A stretch of 64,000 bases of DNA from Oscillospiraceae bacterium (GTDB lineage Bacteria; Bacillota; Clostridia; Oscillospirales; Ruminococcaceae). Below the pieces are notes generated by a model, which saw only the letters and a program-made list of their open reading frames with translations, was not told the DNA's origin and made no database searches. Made by a program: the position numbers and the translations under genes. Shown here in pieces: positions 52,849-60,699 of this stretch (position 1 is its first letter; each line of letters begins with the position of its first letter). The stretch lies in NCBI GenBank assembly GCA_017550285.1, contig JAFZPP010000040.1, positions 124,001 through 188,000 on the forward strand, written 5' to 3'.

Positions 52849-53595
52849 ATGCTTGGCAATATTCACTCGACGGAGAGCTTCGGCACGGTTGACGGTCCCG
52901 GTATCCGGTTTGTAATTTTCTTTCAGGGCTGCCCGATGCGCTGTCTCTACTGCCATAATCCCGATACATGGGAAATAAAGCCGAATCAGCAGATTTCCGC
53001 AGATGATCTCCTTGCGCAATATCGTCGCAATTCTGAATTTTACCGGAACGGCGGCATCACCGCGACCGGCGGCGAACCGATGCTGCAAATGCCGTTTCTG
53101 ACAGAGCTGTTTCAGAAGGCAAAAGCCGGAGGCATCCACACCTGTCTGGATACATCCGGCATCTGCTTTGAGCCGGCGCATCCTGAAAAATATGATGCAC
53201 TCATGGCTGTGACAGACCTTGTCATGCTCGATATCAAGCAGATCGACGATGCGGCGCACCGAAAACTGACCGGTCATTCCAATGAGAATATCCTCGCATT
53301 TGCGCAGTATATCAGTGAGAAGGGCGTACCGATCTGGATTCGGCATGTCATCGTGCCGGCGTGGACGGACAGCGCAGATGAACAGTACCGGCTCGGGGAA
53401 TTCATCGGCGGACTGCGCACGCTGAAAGGGCTCGATGTGCTCCCCTACCATGATTTCGGCAGGCAGAAATATGACGCGCTCGGGATAGATTATCCGCTCA
53501 AAAATACCGAACCCGTCTCCGTGGAAACCGCAGCGAAAGCCCGTCAGGAGATTCTGCGCGGCATCCGTCACCGGCTGAAATCTGATGCAACATAA
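52849..53595 (+). CDS. pflA: Pyruvate formate-lyase activating enzyme
   Basis: The 248-residue radical SAM enzyme has the CX3CX2C iron-sulfur ligands Cys28, Cys32 and Cys35 in QGCPMRCLYCHNP and the GGITATGGEP motif. It abstracts hydrogen from the radical glycine, here on the separate protein at 52558. Length and motifs are normal for PflA. GGAGGG sets the start at 52849; the longer TTG frame is discounted. The gene follows the split enzyme on the same strand after an attenuator-like stem-loop. Confidence 0.96.
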   Translation: MLGNIHSTESFGTVDGPGIRFVIFFQGCPMRCLYCHNPDTWEIKPNQQISADDLLAQYRRNSEFYRNGGITATGGEPMLQMPFLTELFQKAKAGGIHTCLDTSGICFEPAHPEKYDALMAVTDLVMLDIKQIDDAAHRKLTGHSNENILAFAQYISEKGVPIWIRHVIVPAWTDSADEQYRLGEFIGGLRTLKGLDVLPYHDFGRQKYDALGIDYPLKNTEPVSVETAAKARQEILRGIRHRLKSDAT

Positions 53596-53601
53596 TACAA
53601 G

Positions 53602-53636
53602 AACCGGACGCAGCACATCGACCGCGTCCGGTTTTT
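53602..53636. terminator. Terminator between pflA and the zinc operon
   Basis: AACCGGACGC pairs with GCGTCCGGTT around an 11-nt loop, followed by TTTC; convergent genes on both sides. Confidence 0.85.
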
Positions 53637-53643
53637 CATTTGC

Positions 53644-54480
53644 TTATGGTTTTGCGGCTTTCTTCCGGATGCCGGAGCAGACCGAAGCAACCGTAAACAC
53701 CAGCAGATTCATCAGAATCACACTTGCACCGACCGCCGTATCAATCCAGAGCGAAAGAAACAGTCCCGCAAGGAAGCACCCGACAGAAATAATCACCGCC
53801 GTCAGCACAACGCCGCGGAAATGCTTGTTGATGCGCATTGCAGTGACTGCCGGAAAAATCATCAGGCTCGAAATCAGCAGCGCGCCCATCATCATCATGC
53901 CAAGCACGACTGTCACCGCCGTCAGCACGGCAATCAGCAGATTGTAAAAGCGCACGTTCAGTCCCGTCGCACGCGCAAAATTCTCATCAAAGGTCACGGC
54001 GAAAATCTTATCATAGAACAGCAGATAGACAAAAAGCACACAGATGCTCAGAATCACGCTGAAAATGACGTCGCCGCGCGACATTGCAAGGATGCTGCCG
54101 AACATATAGTGGCTGACATCGGTTGTCAGATTCGCCTTTGAGGAGGCAAGGATACCGAGCGCGAGCGCCGAGGTTGAAAAGAGCGCAATCGCCGTATCAC
54201 CGCCGATTCTGCTGTTCTCGGAGAGCCGCAGCAGGATATACGCCGCCGCAATGACAACCGGAATCGTCACCTTCATCGGCGCCCAGCCGAGTGCAACCGC
54301 GATGCAGAGTGTACCGTAGCCGACATGCGAGAGTCCGTCTCCGATCATGGAGCAGCGTTTCAGCACCAGACTGACGCCGAGCAGGCTTGCGCACAAGCTG
54401 ACTGCGATACCGGCAATCAGCGCAGGCAGCAGGATCACTGAAATATAATCCGGCGTCAGAATCAACGAAAGATCAGTCAT
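53644..54480 (-). CDS. znuB: Zinc/manganese ABC transporter permease (ZnuB family)
   Basis: The 278-residue protein with about eight membrane helices is an ABC-3 family permease. VSLVLKRCSMIGDGLSHVGY near residue 45 and MMMGALLISSLMIFPAVTAM near residue 205 are characteristic. It moves metal across the membrane with the ATPase at 54473 and the binding protein at 55243. Its start overlaps the end of the ATPase gene by 8 nt. The longer frame to 54669 runs through that gene and is rejected. Confidence 0.93.
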   Translation of the reverse strand: MTDLSLILTPDYISVILLPALIAGIAVSLCASLLGVSLVLKRCSMIGDGLSHVGYGTLCIAVALGWAPMKVTIPVVIAAAYILLRLSENSRIGGDTAIALFSTSALALGILASSKANLTTDVSHYMFGSILAMSRGDVIFSVILSICVLFVYLLFYDKIFAVTFDENFARATGLNVRFYNLLIAVLTAVTVVLGMMMMGALLISSLMIFPAVTAMRINKHFRGVVLTAVIISVGCFLAGLFLSLWIDTAVGASVILMNLLVFTVASVCSGIRKKAAKP

Positions 54481-55243
54481 TTCCGCTGTCCTCCCCCGTT
54501 CCGTGGTGATGATCGGCACACTGTGCACAGTGCTCCGGCTCGGCATTTTCACCGAGGAATCTTCTGCCGACGGCACTCTTTTCATAGTCCGCGCAGCTGC
54601 CGAAAAAGCTCTCGTTTTTGCCGATATGCAGGATCGTTTTCGCGTGACGAACCGCGCATTCCACATCATGCGTCACCATGATGATCGTGATGCCGTGATC
54701 GTTGTGGATATGCTGCAAAATGCCGTATAATTCCGTAGCGACAAGCGGATCAAGCCCCGTCAGCGGCTCATCGAGCAGCAGCAGCTTTTTCGTCGCGCAG
54801 AGCGCTCTTGCGAGCAGAACGCGCTGCTGCTGACCGCCGGAGAGCTCCCGATAGCTGCGGTCGGCAAGCTGCGTGATATTGAGGCACTCCATCTGCTCGG
54901 CGGCGCGTGCTTTTTCCGCCTTCGTATAAAACGGATGAATCGCCCGCCCGTTCAGGCAGCCCGAAAGCACAACCTCCCGCACCGACGCCGGAAACGTCCG
55001 CTGAATCATGCTCTGCTGCGGCAGATAGCCGATCTCATTGCGCCTGAGTCCGTCGCCGAACCGGAGCCTGCCGCCATCCGCCTGCTTCAGTCCGAGCAGA
55101 CATTTCATCAGCGTGCTCTTGCCGGAGCCATTCTCGCCGACGATGCAGAGATAATCGCCCTTCTCAACGGAAAAGCTCAGATGCTCCTGCACGGTCAGCG
55201 ATTCATAGCGCAGCGTGAGGTCCTCGCATGTGATATAAGCCAT
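54473..55243 (-). CDS. znuC: Zinc/manganese ABC transporter ATPase (ZnuC family) with Cys/His tail
   Basis: The 256-residue ATPase has Walker A GENGSGKST, signature LSGGQQQRV, Walker B LLLLDEPLTGLD and the H-loop VTHDVE. Beyond the usual end it carries a metal-ligand-rich tail (EHCAQCADHHHGTG). Such a tail could bind zinc and sense its cytoplasmic level, which is inference. It touches the binding-protein gene by one base (55243) and overlaps the permease gene. Confidence 0.94.
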   Translation of the reverse strand: MAYITCEDLTLRYESLTVQEHLSFSVEKGDYLCIVGENGSGKSTLMKCLLGLKQADGGRLRFGDGLRRNEIGYLPQQSMIQRTFPASVREVVLSGCLNGRAIHPFYTKAEKARAAEQMECLNITQLADRSYRELSGGQQQRVLLARALCATKKLLLLDEPLTGLDPLVATELYGILQHIHNDHGITIIMVTHDVECAVRHAKTILHIGKNESFFGSCADYEKSAVGRRFLGENAEPEHCAQCADHHHGTGEDSGND

Positions 55244-56202
55244 TATTTCAATGCCTCCTCAATCGCATCGAGATTTTCGGTCATGAGCTGCTGATAGTGC
55301 ATTCCTGCATCATAATCCATGCGCGTCACATTGTTGCAGGATTGCAGCATTTCCGCGTGCGCACCGGTCGCGGCACAGACGGCATCGGCGATTTTCTGCG
55401 AAGAATTTTCAAGATAGAAAACGGTCTTGATATTCTCCGATTTCACCTTGCTGATCAGGAAGGAAAGCGTCGCCGGAGAGGCATCCGTATCGCTTGTACA
55501 GCCTGAAAATGCCGCGTAATACTTCCAGCCGTAGGCATTCGTCAGATAGCGGAACGGAAATCTGTCCGCGAAAATCAGCGTATCCTGCTTCGCATTGTCA
55601 TGAATCTCCCTCGCACGCTGATCGAGCGCAAGCAAGGCGCCGTGCAGCTTTTCATAGGCAGCGTCGCAGTGTTCCTGTTCCTTCGGTGCGATTTTGTTAA
55701 GCCGCTCCTGCATCGCCGTCAGCATTTTATCCGCATTGAGCGGCGCGGTCCAGATGTGCTCGTCGATCTCATCTTCTTCATGCTCCGCTTCGTGCTCATC
55801 CTCCGACTCCATGCCCTCGACGGTCTCCTCACCGAGCAGATCGACGCAGTCGAACATCCGCAGATTCTCCTTCTTCTGACGGCTGGTTTCGATGAGCTTT
55901 TCTGCCCATGTTTCAGATGCACCGCCGATATAAACAAACAGATCACAGCTCTGAATCGCGGCAACATCGGAGGGTGTCGGCTCGTATGAATGGCTCTCGC
56001 CGCCGGGCGTCAGCAGGAGCTTGACCTCAATCGGCTTCTCATAGGAAGCGGTGAGCTGCTTTGCAAAATCATAGGTTGTGTAGACGGTCGTGACAACAGT
56101 CAGCGTATCATTTTTCTGCGCACCGCAGCCCGAAAGCATCATGCCGCAAAGGAGCACAGCTGCCGCAGCAGCACATATTTTCTGTATCTTCATGGATTTC
56201 AT
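55243..56202 (-). CDS. znuA: Zinc-binding lipoprotein of the ABC importer (ZnuA/AdcA family)
   Basis: The 319-residue protein has a lipoprotein signal with LSGC (Cys26) and a family 9 solute-binding fold. His in GGESHSYEPTP (about residue 70) is one metal ligand. An acidic His-rich loop, EDEHEAEHEEDEIDEHIW (about 135-155), is typical of zinc-specific members, and the later ADRFPFRYL region belongs to the binding site. It overlaps the zur gene by 4 nt (ATGA) and starts after GGGGAAGGA. Confidence 0.93.
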   Translation of the reverse strand: MKSMKIQKICAAAAAVLLCGMMLSGCGAQKNDTLTVVTTVYTTYDFAKQLTASYEKPIEVKLLLTPGGESHSYEPTPSDVAAIQSCDLFVYIGGASETWAEKLIETSRQKKENLRMFDCVDLLGEETVEGMESEDEHEAEHEEDEIDEHIWTAPLNADKMLTAMQERLNKIAPKEQEHCDAAYEKLHGALLALDQRAREIHDNAKQDTLIFADRFPFRYLTNAYGWKYYAAFSGCTSDTDASPATLSFLISKVKSENIKTVFYLENSSQKIADAVCAATGAHAEMLQSCNNVTRMDYDAGMHYQQLMTENLDAIEEALK

Positions 56203-56648
56203 TCGGTATCCTTCCCCTGTTCTGCAAGATTTGCGCTGCACTGCCCGCAGACGCCGTAAAAGACCGTGCGCGCCGGATCAATAACGAACTGATGCTCCGC
56301 GGCGACATGGTCGGCGATCTCGTGAAGGTGATCGCAGTTGAGATGAAAGAGCGTACCGCAGACGGTACATTTCAGATGAAAATGCTGATGACAGTTACCG
56401 GCTTTGGCTTCCGCACCGGCATACTGCCAGCAGGCGCTGCCGCGGTCATCGAGCGCATAGCGCCGGACGAGTCCTTCGGCTTCGAGCTTTTCGAGCTGAC
56501 GGTAGACAGTTGCCGAGCCGATCTGAACGCCGCCGGTATTGAGCGCGATGAGGAGCTCGGCAGCAGTGATATGCTGTCTGCTGTGGGCTTCGAGGTACCG
56601 GAGCACCTGTGCCTTTTGTTTGGTCTGATATCCGCCTCCGCGCGGCAT
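56199..56648 (-). CDS. zur: Fur-family zinc regulator (Zur)
   Basis: The 149-residue repressor has a winged helix (about 10-85) and a C-terminal dimer domain. Structural zinc Cys pairs are CTVCG (KCTVCGTLFHLNCDH) and CGQC (YGVCGQCSANL), and a His cluster HQHFHLKC forms part of the sensing site. As first gene of the znuACB operon it most likely represses zinc uptake when zinc is plentiful. Zinc rather than iron is inferred from the operon. GGAGGTG precedes the start at 56648. Confidence 0.92.
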   Translation of the reverse strand: MPRGGGYQTKQKAQVLRYLEAHSRQHITAAELLIALNTGGVQIGSATVYRQLEKLEAEGLVRRYALDDRGSACWQYAGAEAKAGNCHQHFHLKCTVCGTLFHLNCDHLHEIADHVAAEHQFVIDPARTVFYGVCGQCSANLAEQGKDTE

Positions 56649-56667
56649 ATCGCTCACCTCCAAAATG

Positions 56668-56699
56668 AAAATGATAACCTTTCTCAATTTGATACCATT
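56668..56699 (-). promoter_or_regulatory. Candidate Zur operator
   Basis: An AT-rich site overlapping the transcription start contains TGATAACC and TGATACCA as 18-nt-spaced copies within AATGATAACC...TTTGATACC. Fur-family boxes often contain TGATAA; the match is only partial. Confidence 0.5.
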
Positions 56700-56725
56700 A
56701 TACCACGTTTATGCTGATTTGTCAA
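56697..56725 (-). promoter_or_regulatory. Sigma-A promoter of the zinc operon
   Basis: On the minus strand TTGACA (56720-56725) and TATAAT (56697-56702) with a 17-nt spacer, about 50 nt before the zur start. Confidence 0.9.
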
Positions 56726-56897
56726 GCGAATGCGGGGAGACAACGCCAAGCGGTCAGAGGGAAGTTTGCAGGCACGCCTTCTGACTTTTTCTCCTTTCTC
56801 TATTTCAAAAAAACTTTACGCAAAAAATCAAGCCAAAATCAGAATTCTGTGCTATAATAAAATTACGGTATACCGAAATCAGAAGGAGGTGCATACC

Positions 56898-57695
56898 ATG
56901 CAGAATCTTGATCTGCTCGCAGAATGCCTCAGCTATATCGAATCACATCTGACTGCGACACTCCGGACAGAGCAGATCGCTGCGGCATGCGCCTGCTCAA
57001 AATCCGCACTCGACAAGCTGTTCCGCCATGTCTGCAATCTCTCGGTGCATGATTATATCATCCGCCGGAGAATGACGCGCGCCGCCGCACTGCTGCGCAG
57101 CAATCCGGAAATGACCGTACTGGAGATTGCACTGGAATGCGGCTACAGCTCTCATGAGGCATTCACGCGCACGTTCCGGAGCATCTGGCACCGCAATCCC
57201 TCGCAGATGCGTAATATTCCGATGCCGGAGCTCTATCCGCGCCTGATGCCTGCACCATGCGAAGGAGATGAATACATCATGACTCGGAAACCGTTTGATA
57301 TCACAGAGCTTTACGATCTGTTCCGCTCGCGTGAGGATTGCTGGTTTGTCTGCTGCGATATCTGCAAGCTGATCCCGATCAACGAGATCAGCAGTCAGGC
57401 AGGCGATCTTGCGATTCTGACCGCCATGCAGCGCATGCAGGATGCCGCCGAAGAAGACGATATCGTATTCCGCATCGGCGGCGACGAATTCTGTATGCTG
57501 ACCGCCAGCCCCGACGAATCCTATGCCGATGCGATTACGGCAAAAATCGCCGCGCAGAACGGCACGCCGTTTCAATGGGAAGGACGGGATATCCCGCTCT
57601 CACTTTACATCACGAAAACAAAAGTCCCGCTGCATACGCCGCGATATAACGAGCTCTTTACAGGTCTGCATAACGCGATACGGGATGTACAATGA
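56898..57695 (+). CDS. AraC-type DNA-binding protein fused to a short GGDEF domain
   Basis: The 265-residue protein begins with an AraC double helix-turn-helix (about residues 1-105; ALDKLFRHVCNLSVHDYIIR and ALECGYSSHEAFTRTFRSIW). It ends with a domain carrying the diguanylate cyclase motif in FRIGGDEFCML (about 190-200) and a DICKLIPINEISS segment where cyclases have DIDxFKxIND. The GGDEF part is only ~110 residues, shorter than the usual ~160, and the second metal-binding position looks altered, so activity is doubtful. It may bind a nucleotide to control DNA binding. AGAAGGAGG sets the start at 56898. Confidence 0.82.
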   Translation: MQNLDLLAECLSYIESHLTATLRTEQIAAACACSKSALDKLFRHVCNLSVHDYIIRRRMTRAAALLRSNPEMTVLEIALECGYSSHEAFTRTFRSIWHRNPSQMRNIPMPELYPRLMPAPCEGDEYIMTRKPFDITELYDLFRSREDCWFVCCDICKLIPINEISSQAGDLAILTAMQRMQDAAEEDDIVFRIGGDEFCMLTASPDESYADAITAKIAAQNGTPFQWEGRDIPLSLYITKTKVPLHTPRYNELFTGLHNAIRDVQ

Positions 57696-57704
57696 TATGA
57701 ATAC

Positions 57705-57743
57705 GCCGCAGAATCTGCATTTTGTAGATTCTGCGGCATTTTC
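57705..57743 (+). terminator. Terminator of the AraC-GGDEF gene
   Basis: GCCGCAGAATCT pairs with AGATTCTGCGGC around a 9-nt loop, followed by ATTTTC. Confidence 0.88.
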
Positions 57744-57790
57744 ATATATAGGATAAATTGGCAGAACCGGATTTTCCCAATCACAAAGAA

Positions 57791-57854
57791 AGCAGCGCCC
57801 GCCTGCATTGATCGAAAGGCTGGGCGCCCCCGCTGGCATTGATCTAAAGCGCTC
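57791..57854. repeat. Dispersed repeat related to the 36.3-kb array, opposite orientation
   Basis: Two imperfect subunits, GCGCCCGC-x-TGCATTGATC (57795-57820) and GCGCCCCCGCTGGCATTGATC (57824-57852), are followed by AAAGG or AAAGC. Reverse-complemented, they match AGCTTTAGATCAATACCCGC of the repeat at 36268-36482. Confidence 0.8.
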
Positions 57855-57892
57855 AAAATACAAACCGTCAACGAAAAGTGGTTGCTCTCAGC

Positions 57893-57921
57893 TTGCTTTT
57901 TTTGAGATAATGTGATATAAT
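57893..57921 (+). promoter_or_regulatory. Sigma-A promoter of the recombinase operon
   Basis: TTGCTT (57893-57898) and TATAAT (57916-57921) with a 17-nt spacer, 35 nt before the start codon. Confidence 0.7.
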
Positions 57922-57955
57922 AGGGAATAGCAATGCCGGAAAGGAGGCAGAGGCA

Positions 57956-58948
57956 ATGGAAATCGACCGCACACAGATTCCGCTGTTCCTCAGCGACTAT
58001 CTGACGTATCTCGATGTGATCCGCGGCAAAGCCAAGCGGACGGTCACGGAGTATTACAACGATATCTGTCTGTTTCTGCGCTGGCTCCATTGCGTCAATT
58101 CCAAAAAATCCGCTGCCGATGTCGGCGAAACGGACATCGCAGACCTGCCGTTTTCCGAGATTGAAGCGGTAACGGTCTCCGTTTTATATGATTATATCCG
58201 CTATCTGCGCGATACGCGGGGCAATACACCGCGTTCGGTCTCGCGCAGACTGAGCGCCGTGCGCAGCCTGTTCAAATATCTGACGAAAACAAAAGGCATG
58301 CTCAAAGCTGACCCCTGTCAGAATCTCGAGCTGCCGACTGTCAAAAAAGCACTTCCGCGCTTCCTCACGCTTGAGGAAAGCCAGCGCATGCTCCACACCG
58401 CTGAGGAGGAGAAGGATTCCCCCGAAAAGCTGCGTGATTACTGCATTATTACGCTGTTTCTCAACTGCGGCTTCCGTCTTGCGGAACTGGTCGGCATGAA
58501 TGTCGGCGATGTCGATTTCTTCAACCGGCAGATTCGCGTCCTCGGAAAGGGCAGCAAAGAGCGCATCGTCTATCTCAATGACGCATGCCTCTCCGCCATT
58601 CAGGATTATCTTGCGAAGCGCGAGAATCCGCCCGAGGAGCCGAATGCGCTGTTTCTCAGCCGCAATCACCGCCGCATCAGCCGCCGCAGAGTACAGCAGA
58701 TTGTGGAGAATCATCTGACCGCGGCAGGACTCGGCGGCAGAGGGCTCTCCACGCACAAGCTCCGTCACACCGCCGCAACGCTGATGTATCAGCACGGCAG
58801 CGCGGATATGCTGACGCTCAAAGAAATTCTCGGTCACCAGTCAATCTCCACCACCGAAATCTATACGCATCTCTCCAGTGAAAAACGGCAGAATGCCATC
58901 GACAGCAATCCCCTCGCCGGAGAACACATGCATCATTCCAAAAAATAA
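57956..58948 (+). CDS. Tyrosine recombinase of the XerC/XerD type
   Basis: The 330-residue protein has an N-terminal SAM-like core-binding domain (about 5-110) and a catalytic domain with the full set of residues. These are Arg174 in NCGFRLAELVG, Lys198, His267 and Arg270 in STHKLRHTAA, His294 in ILGHQSISTT and the nucleophile Tyr303. It likely resolves chromosome dimers, as in Xer proteins. The conserved, housekeeping-type neighbours (YmdB, SpoVS) support this over a mobile-element integrase. GGAAAGGAGG precedes the start. Confidence 0.92.
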   Translation: MEIDRTQIPLFLSDYLTYLDVIRGKAKRTVTEYYNDICLFLRWLHCVNSKKSAADVGETDIADLPFSEIEAVTVSVLYDYIRYLRDTRGNTPRSVSRRLSAVRSLFKYLTKTKGMLKADPCQNLELPTVKKALPRFLTLEESQRMLHTAEEEKDSPEKLRDYCIITLFLNCGFRLAELVGMNVGDVDFFNRQIRVLGKGSKERIVYLNDACLSAIQDYLAKRENPPEEPNALFLSRNHRRISRRRVQQIVENHLTAAGLGGRGLSTHKLRHTAATLMYQHGSADMLTLKEILGHQSISTTEIYTHLSSEKRQNAIDSNPLAGEHMHHSKK

Positions 58949-58964
58949 GGAAAGGATATGCATT

Positions 58965-59405
58965 ATGGAAAGCAAAGAAATCCTTGCAGTCATACTCGCC
59001 GCACTCGGGATTATTCTCCTGATCGGTATTCTCAGCATGGTGACGAAAAAGAATGAGATGACTGAGGAAAGCTCCGTCCCTGCGGTCACTGAGGTCACAC
59101 AGCCTGATCCGGTTTATTTTGAGACTGATATCTGGGATGTCATCCGCGAGCAGAATGCAACAACCGCTGCAACGGAAGAGACACTTGAAGACGGCACACC
59201 TGTCACAACCGGCTCCGACGGTGAGACCGGCACGCTGCCGGAAGGCGCAGAAACGCTGCCGGAAGGCGCAGAAACGCTGAATCCGGACGAAAGCGGCATC
59301 CTGACCGAATCCGGCGCAGAGACTGAAACGGAAACCACAACCGTCACGGAAGCGACCGCCGATCTCACACCGAAGGTGCAGACCTATATCCTCAATCTTC
59401 CCTGA
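58965..59405 (+). CDS. Small single-pass membrane protein with acidic Thr/Glu-rich tail
   Basis: The 146-residue product has one N-terminal membrane helix (about 6-26, ILAVILAALGIILLIGILSM) and an outside tail rich in Thr and Glu. That tail includes two exact copies of LPEGAET (59237-59278). It lies 16 nt after the recombinase gene and 15 nt before the YmdB-type gene. I do not recognise it. AAGGAAAGG lies somewhat far from the ATG at 58965. The helix and short C-terminal TYILNLP could bear on the cell surface or a division complex, but nothing proves it. Confidence 0.7.
   Translation: MESKEILAVILAALGIILLIGILSMVTKKNEMTEESSVPAVTEVTQPDPVYFETDIWDVIREQNATTAATEETLEDGTPVTTGSDGETGTLPEGAETLPEGAETLNPDESGILTESGAETETETTTVTEATADLTPKVQTYILNLP
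59237..59278 (+). repeat. 21-nt direct repeat (two exact copies)
   Basis: CTGCCGGAAGGCGCAGAAAC followed by G occurs twice in tandem in the small membrane protein gene. Confidence 0.9.
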
Positions 59406-59420
59406 TTCCGGAGGAAAAGC

Positions 59421-60185
59421 ATGAAAATACTAATGTTCGGCGATGTCGTCGGTGAAGCGGGAACTGCGTGCTTTCAGCGTTTTGCACCGCGATTGAAGCA
59501 GCAGTACGCAGCTGATCTGATCGTCGTCAACGGCGAAAATTCCGCAAAGGGAAACGGCATCACGCAGCAGTCCGCCGATCAGCTCTTTGCAGGCGGCGCA
59601 GATATCATCACGACCGGAAACCACTGTTTTCGGCGCAAATGCGATGAAATCTTCGAGAATCCGCGCATTCTTCGTCCGGCGAATTATCCCGAGGGCGCAC
59701 CGGGCAGCGGCGTCTGCGTACTGGACTGCGGTGCCTATTCCTTCGCTGTGATCAATTTAATGGGTACGGCATTCATGGAAGCACTCGACAATCCGTTCAC
59801 GGTCATTGACACGCTGCTCGAGGGAATTGATACCCCGAATATTCTGGTGGATTTTCACGCCGAGGCAACCTCGGAAAAGCGCGCAATGGGCTGGTATCTG
59901 TCGGGCAGAGTCTCAGCGGTGATCGGCACGCATACGCATGTACAGACCGCCGACGCCGAAATCCTGGACGGAAAAACCGGCTATCTCACCGACGTCGGCA
60001 TGACGGGCGGGGCAAGGTCGGTGCTCGGGGTCAATGTCGGGCAGGCAATCGCAAAACAGCGCTTTCACAGACCTGTGCAGTTTACGGAAGCCGGCGGCCC
60101 CTGTATTGTGAATGCGGTGTTCATAGAAATAGATAGCAAACTCGGCATTTGTACCAAAATGGGCCCCATATTTGCAAAAGAATAA
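59421..60185 (+). CDS. ymdB: YmdB-type metallophosphoesterase (TIGR00282 family)
   Basis: The 254-residue protein starts KILMFGDVVGEAG and contains VNGENSAKGNGIT, DIITTGNHCFRR and GTHTHVQTADAEIL, the metal-binding motifs of the family. The Bacillus homologue is a cyclic-nucleotide phosphodiesterase that affects biofilm and motility choices. Length is normal. CCGGAGGAAAAGC precedes the start. It stands just before spoVS, a pairing often seen in Firmicutes. Confidence 0.93.
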   Translation: MKILMFGDVVGEAGTACFQRFAPRLKQQYAADLIVVNGENSAKGNGITQQSADQLFAGGADIITTGNHCFRRKCDEIFENPRILRPANYPEGAPGSGVCVLDCGAYSFAVINLMGTAFMEALDNPFTVIDTLLEGIDTPNILVDFHAEATSEKRAMGWYLSGRVSAVIGTHTHVQTADAEILDGKTGYLTDVGMTGGARSVLGVNVGQAIAKQRFHRPVQFTEAGGPCIVNAVFIEIDSKLGICTKMGPIFAKE

Positions 60186-60204
60186 CCAAATTTGCGCGAA
60201 GACC

Positions 60205-60233
60205 TTGACTTTTTTCGTGAAATGTATTATAAT
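60205..60233 (+). promoter_or_regulatory. Sigma-A promoter of spoVS
   Basis: TTGACT (60205-60210) and TATAAT (60228-60233) with a 17-nt spacer, about 110 nt before the start. It gives spoVS a promoter separate from ymdB. Confidence 0.85.
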
Positions 60234-60348
60234 GATAGTGGCAATATCAGTGGCACAACTGAAGGCGAAGCAAATGCATCGCCAAGCCAACGTATCAGTA
60301 AAACAATCCGCCATTATTTTAACATTATTTATGTAGGAGGTTACACTT

Positions 60349-60609
60349 ATGGAAGTATTGAAGGTTTCGTCTCATTCGACCCCGAACTCAGTTGCCGGTG
60401 CAATCGCAGGCGTCATTCGGGAGCAGCATGTGGTCGAAGTCCAGGCAGTCGGCGCCGGCGCAGCGAATCAGGCTATCAAGTCGATCGCAATCGCCCGCGG
60501 CTATCTCGCTCCGATCGGCATTGATCTCGTTTGCATTCCTGCGTTTGCGAGTATCGAAATTGACGGCGAGGAACGCACAGCGATGAAGCTGATCTGCGAA
60601 CCCCGCTGA
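60349..60609 (+). CDS. spoVS: Stage V sporulation protein S
   Basis: The 86-residue protein is full length and begins MEVLKVSSHSTPNSVAGAIA, with the conserved VGAGAANQAIKSIAIARGYL. SpoVS is an ALBA-like, probably nucleic-acid-binding protein. It affects sporulation in Bacillus but is also widespread in Firmicutes that do not sporulate, so it does not prove spore formation here. GTAGGAGG precedes the start. It is followed by a strong terminator. Confidence 0.97.
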   Translation: MEVLKVSSHSTPNSVAGAIAGVIREQHVVEVQAVGAGAANQAIKSIAIARGYLAPIGIDLVCIPAFASIEIDGEERTAMKLICEPR

Positions 60610-60622
60610 ACCGGACGGTTCA

Positions 60623-60655
60623 ATGCGCCTCTCCTTCGGGAGGGGCGCATTTTTC
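60623..60655 (+). terminator. Terminator of spoVS
   Basis: ATGCGCCTCTCC pairs with GGGAGGGGCGCAT-type arm around a TTC loop, followed by TTTTTC. Confidence 0.92.
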
Positions 60656-60699
60656 TTGCATTCTCCGCATATTCTCTGACAGGGAAGGAGCGTGCGGAT

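Noticed and set aside
52240..53616. 458-residue minus-strand frame opposite the radical protein and pflA
   Set aside because: It covers three supported genes and shows only shadow composition.
57956..58948. Tyrosine recombinase as integrase of a mobile element
   Set aside because: No attachment-site pair, excisionase or cargo genes; neighbours are housekeeping genes and the protein has Xer-like length and motifs.
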